NCBI GenBank assembly: GCA_964462945.1
Contig: CAYWZW010000020.1
Coordinates: forward strand, 1-64,000
Length of the DNA: 64,000 nt
Source of the DNA: GCA-020343675 sp964462945
GTDB taxonomy: Bacteria; Planctomycetota; Phycisphaerae; Sedimentisphaerales; Anaerobacaceae
Direction: 5' to 3'
The position numbers and the translations under genes are program-made. Under the pieces are notes generated by a model. The model was not told the origin of the DNA. It saw nothing but the letters and a program-made list of their open reading frames with translations, and did not search any database. Shown one piece after another: positions 8,401 through 16,177 of the stretch (positions within the stretch are counted from its first letter, which is position 1; the number at the start of each line of letters is the position of its first letter).

Positions 8401-9314
8401 AGTCTGGCTCCTTTGAGAATTTTTTGCCGCAGGCGGAAAGAGACAAAATTCAATACGAAAGTAAATACAAACAAAGTCATTCCCACGGCAAAGATGGTAT
8501 GATATTCCAGCGTACCCGTCGGTGTGTCTCCAAGGCTTACCTGAACGATATAGGCTGTCATGGTTTCTATGGGAACACGAGGATCAAAGGTGAAACGCGG
8601 CTGCTGACCGGCGGCGATTGCCACGATCATCGTTTCGCCTATCGCCCTGGATATCCCGATCATGATCGATGCCCCTATGCCTGAAAACGCGGATGGAACT
8701 ACCACACGCCGAATGGTTGCCAGTTTGGCCGCACCCAGCGCGTAAGCACCTTCCCGCAAACTGTCTGGAACGGCGTGAATGGCATCTTCACTCAGAGATG
8801 CGACGATGGGAATTATCATAATTCCCATGACAATGCCCGGACTGAGCGCATTGAAACCGGCAAGATCGGGAATGACCTTCTGAAGAATTGGGGTAATGAA
8901 GACAAGAGCAAAGTAACCGTAAACAATCGTCGGGACACCCGCCAGTATTTCCATAGCTGGTTTAAGAAAGCGTCGGACCCGGTCGCCAGCATATTCGCTC
9001 AGATAAACTGCCGCAAGCAAACCGAACGGTACGGCGGTGGCTATCGCGATAAAACTGGTCAGGACTGTTCCGGAAATAAGCGCCCATATACCGAAGTGTT
9101 TGTTCGCAAACAAAGGAGTCCACTGCGTATCGCCGAAGAACTGGGCAAATGAGACTTCCCGAAAGAAGGCGACGGTCTGGCTGAGTAGGACGGCTATAAT
9201 GCCTGCGGTCGTCAGTACGGAGACTGTTGCGCAAATAAACAACAGGCCGGCAACAATTCGCTCAAATACGAAGCGCTGCCGGAAAAAAACGGTTTGCAAT
9301 GAGTTTGTATTCAT
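8397..9314 (-). CDS. pstC: Phosphate ABC transporter permease PstC
   Basis: 305 residues with an N-terminal helix (IVAGLLFICATVSVLTTAGI), an extracytoplasmic segment and five further helices. The EAA loop reads SLREGAYALGAAKLATIRRVV, and AVYLSEYAGDRVRRFLKPAM is the PstC-type interdomain motif. It forms the transmembrane channel with PstA. It lies 13 bp after pstS; the ribosome binding site before the ATG is weak, so expression probably depends on coupling. Confidence 0.95.
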   Translation of the reverse strand: MNTNSLQTVFFRQRFVFERIVAGLLFICATVSVLTTAGIIAVLLSQTVAFFREVSFAQFFGDTQWTPLFANKHFGIWALISGTVLTSFIAIATAVPFGLLAAVYLSEYAGDRVRRFLKPAMEILAGVPTIVYGYFALVFITPILQKVIPDLAGFNALSPGIVMGIMIIPIVASLSEDAIHAVPDSLREGAYALGAAKLATIRRVVVPSAFSGIGASIMIGISRAIGETMIVAIAAGQQPRFTFDPRVPIETMTAYIVQVSLGDTPTGTLEYHTIFAVGMTLFVFTFVLNFVSFRLRQKILKGARL

Positions 9315-9327
9315 CGCTGTCGCTTTT

Positions 9328-10338
9328 CTATTGTCCCGTTTTCTGGAGAAGGTCTTCGATCAATACGCCAATCTGCGAACCTTTTCCACCGAAGATCGAG
9401 CCGGTCATCCGTTTATCGACCCGGTTCTGAGCGAGGCTGTACGCCTGCTGTGATAGAGGAATATAACCGACTTCTTTAACCAGCCCGGCCGCATGGGCCA
9501 GGTAGAATTTCACAAAGTTGGCCACTTGCGGACGGTCCAGCGATTTTGTGCTGACATAGATGAAGATGGGCCTGGAAAGCGGCTGATAGGTCCCGTTAGC
9601 CACCGTTTCAAACGAGGGCGCAACGGGTCCTTTGCCGTTGCCGTCATTTTCATCGTCAACCGGCAGCAGTTTGAGCTTGTCCCGGTTCTCCTGGTAGTAA
9701 GCCAGCCCGAAGAATCCGAGGGCATACTTATCCGTCGAGATGCCCTGCACCAGCACATTGTCGTCCTCGCTGGAAGTGAAATCGCCTCGGCTGGAATGTT
9801 CGGTTCCCACAATGGCCGCGGTAAAATAATCGTACGTGCCGCTGTCAACGCCCGGGCCGAACAGATGGATTTCTTCGTTTGGCCAGTCCGAGCGAACGTC
9901 ACTCCACCTGGTGACTTTTCCCTGGGCCTGCGGGCTCCAGAGTTTCTTGAGCTCCGCCACGGTAATTGACCTGGCCCAGGTGTTTTGCGGATGGATGACC
10001 ACGGCCAGTCCGTCATAGGCCACGGGAAGCTCAATATATTCGATCCCATTTTGTTTGCACTGCTCGACTTCACTGGGCTTGATGGGCCTTGAGGCATCGG
10101 CGATATCGATTTCACCGGTCCCGAATTTCTTGAAGCCGCCGCCCGTGCCGGAAATGCCAACAGTGATACGGGTATTGGGATTGCTTTTTTGGAATTCTTC
10201 AGCGACGGCCTCCGTTATCGGAAAGACGGTGCTGGAACCATCTATTTTAAGGAGCTCTGATTCCTGTGGTTTTTTGGCGCATCCAAGAATTGAAGACGCC
10301 ATAACAGCCGTTGCACCTAACACCATTGCTTTTTTCAT
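9328..10338 (-). CDS. pstS: Phosphate-binding lipoprotein PstS
   Basis: 336 residues. Lipoprotein signal peptide with lipobox ILGC (acylated Cys20). The PstS phosphate-binding loops are present: KIDGSSTVFPITEAVAEEF near the N-terminus, GISGTGGGFKKF, and GPGVDSGTYDYF. Captures phosphate outside the inner membrane and hands it to PstC/PstA. First gene of the pstSCAB-phoU operon, AAGGG seven bases before the ATG, with a five-unit Pho box directly upstream. Confidence 0.96.
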   Translation of the reverse strand: MKKAMVLGATAVMASSILGCAKKPQESELLKIDGSSTVFPITEAVAEEFQKSNPNTRITVGISGTGGGFKKFGTGEIDIADASRPIKPSEVEQCKQNGIEYIELPVAYDGLAVVIHPQNTWARSITVAELKKLWSPQAQGKVTRWSDVRSDWPNEEIHLFGPGVDSGTYDYFTAAIVGTEHSSRGDFTSSEDDNVLVQGISTDKYALGFFGLAYYQENRDKLKLLPVDDENDGNGKGPVAPSFETVANGTYQPLSRPIFIYVSTKSLDRPQVANFVKFYLAHAAGLVKEVGYIPLSQQAYSLAQNRVDKRMTGSIFGGKGSQIGVLIEDLLQKTGQ

Positions 10339-10389
10339 TTTTCTGCCCTTTCAAAAATATTGCCCTTTGCTAAGAACATACTTTGTACA

Positions 10390-10439
10390 TGTTCAGGATT
10401 TGTTAGGTCAATGTTAGATTTCTGTTAGCGATTCATTAG
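10390..10439. promoter_or_regulatory. Pho box upstream of pstS (five 11-bp repeats)
   Basis: Hexamers at 10390 (TGTTCA), 10401, 10412 and 10423 (all TGTTAG) and 10434 (CATTAG) are exactly 11 bp apart; in the direction of the genes they read CTAACA. The array lies between the porin stop and the pstS start and matches the direct-repeat geometry of PhoB/PhoP operators. The last unit overlaps the end of the porin gene. Confidence 0.85.
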
Positions 10440-11734
10440 AAATTTAAGACCAAATCAGCCAGCAGCCTTCGATAATCCAGATCACGTGTGCTATTGCCGG
10501 TATCTTCGAGGTGGTAATAGGTCAGGCCTGACTGGAGATTCGTCGCCAACTGATACTTGAAGCCGAACTTGTGGCCTCGTGAGTCTGTCGCGCTCTCGAG
10601 AAAATCTGATTCAGTGAAGCCCCCAACAATGGCATCCGCCTCCAGCTTCCTGTAGTCGTAGCTGAATTCCCAGGAACCCGGCTCTTTGGCCTTGTTGAGT
10701 CTGGCTCCAAGCAGCCAGCCCGTGTCGTCACTGGTGCTGGCAACAACGTTCTGGACCCAGCTTCCGAAGACAGCTACCGGCAACCCGATACATTGGAATC
10801 CGTATTCCCCGAACGCTTCGAAGATATCATAGTCGCTCACGTATAAACCACCCGAGGACGTGTTGCCGAAGAAGTCTGACGATCCCCACGTGCTCTTGAG
10901 GTCGCCCCGCCCTTGCAGGTTGCCGTAGTCCCAGTAGGTTGCGCCGCCCAGCAGGTAATCGGAATTGCCCATGTCGTGCTTGATGTATGTCTGCGCGCCC
11001 CACAGGGATGTGTCGGCGCCGGCGGCATTTTCGTCGACCCAGAAGCCGCCGCCGTTGATGAACAGCCGGTCAGCATCGCTAAGCGGCTTGGATATCTGGC
11101 CCGCGATGCCTTCAGGATTAAGGTCACTGTCCCAGACGAGCTCGTTCTTACCTACTGTGTAAAACGGATTCATTACCTTTCCACCCACAACGTTTAGCCC
11201 ATCCACTGCAATCGGGTGCCAGTTGAAATACGCCAGGTCCAGCCAGATGTCCTTTTTGGAAAAAGCGTCCTCAAGGTCCTGGTTCGTCGAAACCGGGCTC
11301 TTATCGCTGCCGGAGGCGATTCTGAAGGCGACGTCCCATTCATTGTTGACAATGGCCTCAAGCATCAGCCTGGCGCGTATCCGCTCACGATCAACCCCGT
11401 TCTCCCATCCGCCGCTGCTGTCTTGTTTGTCTTCATGGTCGTGGCGGTACCTAAGATCGCCCGATATCTTGACCTTCTCGATCCACTTAAGGCTCTCCGG
11501 GAGGGCTACCTTCTCGGCTTTCTGCTTCGTCAGCTCGTCGATTTTCTCGCTCCAAGACTTCTCTTTCAATCGTTGTTTCTCCTCCAACTGGGTGATCCGG
11601 TTCTGCAGCTCTGAGAGCTGCTGTTTGAGATCACCGAGATCGTCAGCCGTAACTCGTGCGGCCGGCCAAAAAACAACCAGGACGGCTGCGCCGATCAAAG
11701 GCAAAATCCCTTTTTTCATTCTGTTCTTTCCCAT
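10436..11734 (-). CDS. Putative outer-membrane porin of the Pho regulon
   Basis: About 432 residues from the ATG at 11734, chosen because GGAG lies eight bases upstream; an in-frame ATG 69 bp earlier has no such site. Signal peptide (ILPLIGAAVLVVFWPAARVTA), then a coiled-coil segment (DLKQQLSELQNRITQLEEKQ), then an all-beta region with alternating aromatic strands (GDLRYRHDHEDKQ, DIWLDLAYFNWHPI, WEFSYDYRKLEA), ending in Phe as outer-membrane barrels do. This layout matches the putative porin family with an N-terminal coiled coil. Placed beside pstS and under its own Pho box, it probably carries phosphate or organophosphates across the outer membrane. Confidence 0.8.
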   Translation of the reverse strand: MGKNRMKKGILPLIGAAVLVVFWPAARVTADDLGDLKQQLSELQNRITQLEEKQRLKEKSWSEKIDELTKQKAEKVALPESLKWIEKVKISGDLRYRHDHEDKQDSSGGWENGVDRERIRARLMLEAIVNNEWDVAFRIASGSDKSPVSTNQDLEDAFSKKDIWLDLAYFNWHPIAVDGLNVVGGKVMNPFYTVGKNELVWDSDLNPEGIAGQISKPLSDADRLFINGGGFWVDENAAGADTSLWGAQTYIKHDMGNSDYLLGGATYWDYGNLQGRGDLKSTWGSSDFFGNTSSGGLYVSDYDIFEAFGEYGFQCIGLPVAVFGSWVQNVVASTSDDTGWLLGARLNKAKEPGSWEFSYDYRKLEADAIVGGFTESDFLESATDSRGHKFGFKYQLATNLQSGLTYYHLEDTGNSTRDLDYRRLLADLVLNF

Positions 11735-11829
11735 GTGTGCATCTCCGAAAAACACTGAACATTCGTGCGCTGCCCAAGCCGGTCTCGGGGAGCGACTTTC
11801 CACAACAACAAGGATGAATATCCGGGTAT

Positions 11830-11868
11830 TGTTAGGCTAATATCAGCGTTGTGTTAGAATTGTGTAAA
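11830..11868. promoter_or_regulatory. Pho box upstream of the porin gene (four 11-bp repeats)
   Basis: TGTTAG (11830), TATCAG (11841), TGTTAG (11852) and TGTAAA (11863) are spaced exactly 11 bp. The array is about 95 bp upstream of the porin start and shares the hexamer of the other Pho boxes in this region. Confidence 0.8.
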
Positions 11869-11891
11869 TGCGGAAAAATGTCGGTGATGGC

Positions 11892-12401
11892 TCAAGCATG
11901 TACCAATCCTCTGGCAACAATTTCTCTGAAAGTCTCAAAGTCATCGTCCATCAGCTTCTTTCGTTCGCACAGGCTCAACGCCACGTGACTGTCGGCCAGG
12001 AATCTGTTTGCGAAAGTGTTCTTAGGGATGTCCAGAACGAAGCGTGTGTTGAAGCTCGTTCCCTTCATTGTCCCCGAGACGTAGCTGCCTGCAGCCAGAT
12101 TCATGATTTCTTCGGTGTCCGGCACAAGAACGCCCGTCTTGAGCTCGCGGCACTCATAGCTGTGTTTGACAATTAGGATGCAGGCCGAGCCGGTCAACCT
12201 CGTCGGCTCGCCGCAGAACCAGGTGCTGGGGTCAACGACGGGAATAATCTGGCCCTCAAATTCTATCGCACCCTTTATGTGCGTGGGCTTCTTGTAGTCT
12301 GAAACCATAATGTCCTTGCACCCACAACAGCGAACGTCAAGGTCCCGCTCCCGCCGGTTGAGCACAAACGTTATGAAGAGAAGATTGTGTATCTGCTCCA
12401 T
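11892..12401 (-). CDS. CheW-like domain protein in the Pho regulon
   Basis: 169 residues. The segment THIKGAIEFEGQIIPVVDPS corresponds to the CheW-family core (IKGxIxxRGxxxPVIDL), preceded by strands of the right kind (LLFITFVLNRRERDLDVRCCGCKDIM) and followed by CILIVKHS. CheW proteins are SH3-like scaffolds coupling receptors to CheA kinases. Here there is no chemotaxis gene nearby; the gene has its own Pho box and AGGAC seven bases before the ATG. A role in phosphate-related signalling or scaffolding is inference. The C-terminal 60 residues are not recognised. Confidence 0.7.
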   Translation of the reverse strand: MEQIHNLLFITFVLNRRERDLDVRCCGCKDIMVSDYKKPTHIKGAIEFEGQIIPVVDPSTWFCGEPTRLTGSACILIVKHSYECRELKTGVLVPDTEEIMNLAAGSYVSGTMKGTSFNTRFVLDIPKNTFANRFLADSHVALSLCERKKLMDDDFETFREIVARGLVHA

Positions 12402-12608
12402 CGGTACTGTCCTTTTTCTCTCTAAGTTCCTTCTGCCATTTCATGGCTTTCTAGACCTTCGTGTATGTGTATCACGGCCGAGGCCGTGCTCGTTTTCGTG
12501 CAGGGCTTGTTGGTCGTTTCGATCAGCCACCCCAAACCCGGCAACAGATGAATATGAAAAAGAGCGTTCCAATGCTGCCATATCAGCTATTAAATCCTAC
12601 GTAAGAGT

Positions 12609-12647
12609 TGTTAGAGCCATGTAAGCGCTCTGTCAGAAGTGTGTTAA
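12609..12647. promoter_or_regulatory. Pho box upstream of the CheW-like gene (four 11-bp repeats)
   Basis: TGTTAG (12609), TGTAAG (12620), TGTCAG (12631) and TGTTAA (12642), each 11 bp apart. It lies in the 342-bp gap between the end of phoR and the CheW-like gene, about 210 bp upstream of that gene's start. Apart from this array I see nothing else in the gap. Confidence 0.8.
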
Positions 12648-12743
12648 TTTCGAAAAAATTGCCAGATGAGGAACATGCCTGCCACGCGCGCAGTCCGAAG
12701 GGACGGCCTTATCCCACGATTTGATTCAGAAGGTCTTGCGTTC

Positions 12744-14516
12744 CTAATCAGCAGGCAGATGCATGGTGAATGTGCTGCCTGCTCCAGGCGAGCTTTCGAC
12801 CGTGACGGACCCGCCGTGCACCTCGGCGATGTGCTTGACGATAGCCAAGCCAAGTCCGGTTCCCCCGAGTTTGCGGCTGCGGCTCTTGTCAACCACGTAG
12901 AATCGCTCAAATATCCGATCCTGATGGATCTTGGCTATGCCGCAGCCATCGTCGTGGACCGAAATCGCCATCATTTTATCTGCTTTGCGGGCCTTGATCC
13001 GAACCAGACTTCCGGGCTCGCTGTATTTGATCGCGTTGTCAACAAGATTAAGCAGGGCCTGTTCCAGCAAGACCGTATTGATCTTTGCCTCGATTTGCTT
13101 GTCACAATCCAGCTCGACCGCAATATGTTTCTCCTCGGCTTTGATCGAAGACATCTCAACGACCGAGTTGAGAACAGCTCTGATAGAAGCCTTTTCAAGA
13201 GTGATTTTCCTCTTCTCAGTTCCGTCTTCCAGGCTGGACAGGGTCAGCAAATCTTCGACAATCGCGTTCAGGCGGTCGGCGTGTTTGGCGATAATCTGAA
13301 GAAAGCGTTCGGCATCCTCCGGCTTGCGGGAGGCGCCATCCAGCAGCGTTTCGACAAACCCTTTGATCGAAGTGATGGGAGTTCTCAGCTCGTGCGATAC
13401 ATTGGCCACAAAGTCGCGCCGGACCTCTTCGAGGCGGCGCACTCGAGTCATATCGCTGATCACGATGACGGCTCCGCTCTTGTCACCCTTGCTGTCTCGC
13501 AGACTTGCACCGTCAAGCCGAACGATCCGATCTTCCTGACCGGACAGTGTGATATCCGTCTGGCTTGGGCGTTCCTCGTTTAGCACATCTTGCACGAATT
13601 CCTGAAAATCGGTGTTGCGAACGACTTCCTCGACGTTGCGGCCCTGTGCCCTGGTTGGATCGCTGCCGAGAAACTTTGCGGCCGCCATGTTGATACTGAC
13701 CACATGACCTCGAACATCAACCGCCAAAACCCCTTCAATCATGCTCGACAGGATGGCCTCCAACTTATTGCGTTGTTGGGTGATCGTGTCAATTCTGTCC
13801 TGCAATTGCATGGCCATTTCGTTCAGGGACTGTGCAAGCCCTGCCAGCTCCGTCTGCCTCGGTACAGGCATCCTCGATTCGAACCGGCCTGATGCGAACC
13901 TCTGGGCCGCCTCCTTCATCTGTTCGATGGGTCGGCTTATGGTGCGAGCAATCACCAAAGTAATTGCGGCGGCAAAGACCGCGATAATCCCCACGCTCAG
14001 AATGATCCTGTTGTAGATGTCCCTGAGATTCTTGTCCATAGCCACCGCGGGAATGGATGTTCGCACTACGGCCAGGATTCTTCCCTGCTCCTCAATTGGC
14101 ACGGCCAGGTACATCATGGTCTTATTCAACGTGCTGCTGAACCTCAGAGATCTGCCCACCCCTTTTTCCAGGGCATCTTTGACTTCCGGGCGGTCGCCGT
14201 GGTTCTCCATCCTTGCCGGATCCTGGTCAGAATCAGCGATAACCGCCCCATTAGGAAGGATTACCGTGATTCTCGTAGAGCTGCTTGCGCCCAGCTTCTT
14301 TGATAAGCCGTCTATGGCCTGGAAATCAGCCTCTTTCAGCTTGGGAACAATTTGGTGCTCTATCAGGCGGGCGCGCGCCTGGAGGTCGTCGGCCACCTGG
14401 TTGTGGTAGAATTCAGGCAACAATTGCGAGAGATACCAGGTGATGATGAGCAATGCCGCAACTGTTATCAGCAAATACACCGGGTAGAGCCGCCATAACA
14501 AGCTTCTTCCGAACAT
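12744..14516 (-). CDS. phoR: Phosphate regulon sensor histidine kinase PhoR
   Basis: 590 residues: membrane helix about 10-30, extracytoplasmic domain of about 140 residues, second helix (RIILSVGIIAVFAAAITLVI), HAMP (RTISRPIEQMKEAAQRFASG), PAS (AILSSMIEGVLAVDVRGHVV), then a full kinase: H box FVANVSHELRTPITSIKGF, N box LVDNAIKYS, G1 VHDDGCGI, G2 GTGLGLAIVKHI. This is the standard layout of PhoR proteins that have a large sensor region. It starts four bases after the phoB stop with AAGGA as ribosome binding site. Assignment as PhoR rests on layout, its PhoB partner and the surrounding pst genes. Confidence 0.88.
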   Translation of the reverse strand: MFGRSLLWRLYPVYLLITVAALLIITWYLSQLLPEFYHNQVADDLQARARLIEHQIVPKLKEADFQAIDGLSKKLGASSSTRITVILPNGAVIADSDQDPARMENHGDRPEVKDALEKGVGRSLRFSSTLNKTMMYLAVPIEEQGRILAVVRTSIPAVAMDKNLRDIYNRIILSVGIIAVFAAAITLVIARTISRPIEQMKEAAQRFASGRFESRMPVPRQTELAGLAQSLNEMAMQLQDRIDTITQQRNKLEAILSSMIEGVLAVDVRGHVVSINMAAAKFLGSDPTRAQGRNVEEVVRNTDFQEFVQDVLNEERPSQTDITLSGQEDRIVRLDGASLRDSKGDKSGAVIVISDMTRVRRLEEVRRDFVANVSHELRTPITSIKGFVETLLDGASRKPEDAERFLQIIAKHADRLNAIVEDLLTLSSLEDGTEKRKITLEKASIRAVLNSVVEMSSIKAEEKHIAVELDCDKQIEAKINTVLLEQALLNLVDNAIKYSEPGSLVRIKARKADKMMAISVHDDGCGIAKIHQDRIFERFYVVDKSRSRKLGGTGLGLAIVKHIAEVHGGSVTVESSPGAGSTFTMHLPAD

Positions 14517-14519
14517 TGA

Positions 14520-15203
14520 CTAGTCCTTAAAACGATAGCCTACGCCTCGTACCGTCTCTATGTAGCTGCCGCAGGAGCCCAGCTTCCTGCGAAGAGAAAC
14601 GATCTGCACATCCACGGCCCGGTCGGTTACAAGATAATCGTCGCCGTGCAATGCATCGATGATCTGGTACCGCGAAAAGACCATGCCCGGCCGTCTGGCC
14701 AAGGCATACAGAATATTAAACTCTGTGAACGTAAGATTGACCGGCTTTCCTTTGACAAGCAGTTCCCGCCGTCCGGGGTCAATGGTCAAATCTCGTATTT
14801 TCATCGGCGGTTTTTCCAGGTCTCGACTGACCGCCCGGTGCAGAATCCTGCGAACGCGCGCCATTAATACCTTCGGGCTGAATGGCTTGGTCACATAATC
14901 GTCCGCTCCAAGCTCGATCCCGGTTACGATATCCGCCTCTTCGCCTTTGGCCGTGAGCATGAGGATAGGGACGCGCTCTGTCTTCACATCGCTCTTTAAT
15001 TTCTTACAGACTTCTATTCCATCCATGCCGGGAAGCATTAAATCCAGGATGATCAGGTCCGGCAGTTTTCCTCTTGCCTTTGTAAGGGCCTCTTCGCCTG
15101 AACTTGCGGTCTCGACTCGATAGCCGCTCCTGTCGAGATTGTACCGCACCAGCTCAAGGACATCCTCCTCGTCATCGACGATCAGAACACTTTCGTTAGC
15201 CAT
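14520..15203 (-). CDS. phoB: Phosphate regulon response regulator PhoB
   Basis: 227 residues. Intact receiver (acid pocket VDDEEDV, phosphoacceptor Asp in LIILDLMLPGMDG, Lys in DDYVTKPFSP) and winged-helix effector domain (recognition-helix region TDRAVDVQIVSLRRKLG, ending ETVRGVGYRFKD). It is the presumed reader of the TGTTAG repeats. The array in front of its own promoter suggests autoregulation. Confidence 0.9.
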   Translation of the reverse strand: MANESVLIVDDEEDVLELVRYNLDRSGYRVETASSGEEALTKARGKLPDLIILDLMLPGMDGIEVCKKLKSDVKTERVPILMLTAKGEEADIVTGIELGADDYVTKPFSPKVLMARVRRILHRAVSRDLEKPPMKIRDLTIDPGRRELLVKGKPVNLTFTEFNILYALARRPGMVFSRYQIIDALHGDDYLVTDRAVDVQIVSLRRKLGSCGSYIETVRGVGYRFKD

Positions 15204-15254
15204 GACTGCCCGTCCTTTCTATAATCAGTTTTTCTGACTATATTTGCCTCTTTA

Positions 15255-15293
15255 TGTTAACACATTGTTAGAGTTGCGTTAAAAGTTTATAAG
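15255..15293. promoter_or_regulatory. Pho box upstream of phoB (four 11-bp repeats)
   Basis: TGTTAA (15255), TGTTAG (15266), CGTTAA (15277) and the weaker TATAAG (15288), exactly 11 bp apart, 52 bp or more upstream of the phoB start. Confidence 0.75.
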
Positions 15294-15886
15294 GATTCTT
15301 AGCATAATCGCCCAATCGCGCCGCGTCCTTATCACTGAAGGGGAAGTCCTCGCACCTGGAACCCTCAAAGTTCCGGAGCCTGTAGCTGATTTTTCTTGCT
15401 GCGGTTTACAGTACTGTCCCGTGGGATGGAGAGTTAAAGGAAATTTGTCCGAACGTGTCTTTCTTTTTGAAGTTCTTATCGTCCTGTCTCCTTAAGAAAA
15501 TAGTGATAGGTTTCACAGATAATCCGGACTTAGTTGTAGCTTTGGTTGTAATTTTCTGAGGCCTTACCCTCGCCCTTAATTCATAAATAGCTATACCGTT
15601 TTCCGCGAGGATTTAAGGTTTGGTCGGGCCTGCTATTTGGCCCTTGCCTTTACTATAAGCAGAATGTTAGATTCTCAGCGAATTGGCGTACTCCTGGGTC
15701 TTTCTGACGGGAATGTTGTCTGGGTTCACGGTCAGATGCGTTGAAATCGGACCGCACATTGTGCTATTATAAAGGCCGTAGCGTGCAGGAGTACTGTTTA
15801 TTGACTCAGAGTGGAATATCGGTTAAGAGCATATGAGAATTGCAGTGGACGTTTAACAGGAGAACGACCATGAAAAGGATGGACCG
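15294..15886. other. Intergenic region between divergent phoB and the sigma54-activator operon
   Basis: No supportable gene. A possible weak extra Pho-like pair (TATAAG 15654, TGTTAG 15665) and one sigma70-type promoter candidate near 15741-15770 are present. A short frame from 15870 (MKRMDRWTGGILVCALLINT, then a stop) has a good AGGAG but encodes only 23 residues and overlaps the next gene in another frame. Confidence 0.5.
15741..15770 (+). promoter_or_regulatory. Sigma70-type promoter candidate
   Basis: TTGAAA and TATTAT separated by 18 bp, about 115 bp before the start of the small gene that leads into the sigma54 activator. It is the best housekeeping-type promoter in this gap. Confidence 0.4.
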
Positions 15887-16177
15887 ATGGACTGGAGGAA
15901 TTTTGGTCTGTGCCCTTCTGATCAACACTCGGTCAGAATAGTGGAAAGACAAGAAGAAACGGTTCGCCCCAATGATCGGTTTCGTGGGTTCATAAACCGA
16001 TCCATCGCGGCAATCGTTCAAAAAACGCTCTCGGAGCGGCATGTGGAAAGCTGTTTTCCTCACCTTCCGGGGAAGATCCAGGGAAACTTACTTTGCTGCC
16101 CTATTGAGATCGTAGACCGTGGGACTAAGGCAATACCCACATTATCACACGAGAGCGGAGGGCCGTTGATTGGTTAA
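15887..16177 (+). CDS. Small unknown protein overlapping the sigma54-activator gene
   Basis: 96 residues, AGGA seven bases before the ATG. The stop codon lies 8 bp inside the next gene, whose own Shine-Dalgarno is within this frame, so the two would be translationally coupled. The protein is mixed alpha/beta with no recognised motif: RFRGFINRSIAAIVQKTLSE, then PHLPGKIQGNLLCCPIEIVD. It may sense or modulate activity of the activator, but this is only suggested by position. Coding status is moderately supported. Confidence 0.45.
   Translation: MDWRNFGLCPSDQHSVRIVERQEETVRPNDRFRGFINRSIAAIVQKTLSERHVESCFPHLPGKIQGNLLCCPIEIVDRGTKAIPTLSHESGGPLIG

Noticed and set aside
15654..15670. TATAAG and TGTTAG 11 bp apart, a possible fifth Pho box
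   Set aside because: Only two units, one of them poor, and no third unit in phase; too weak to list as a site.
15870..15941. 23-codon frame with AGGAG and a hydrophobic stretch (MKRMDRWTGG...)
   Set aside because: Very short and overlapped by a longer frame with its own ribosome binding site; could be the remnant of a signal peptide.
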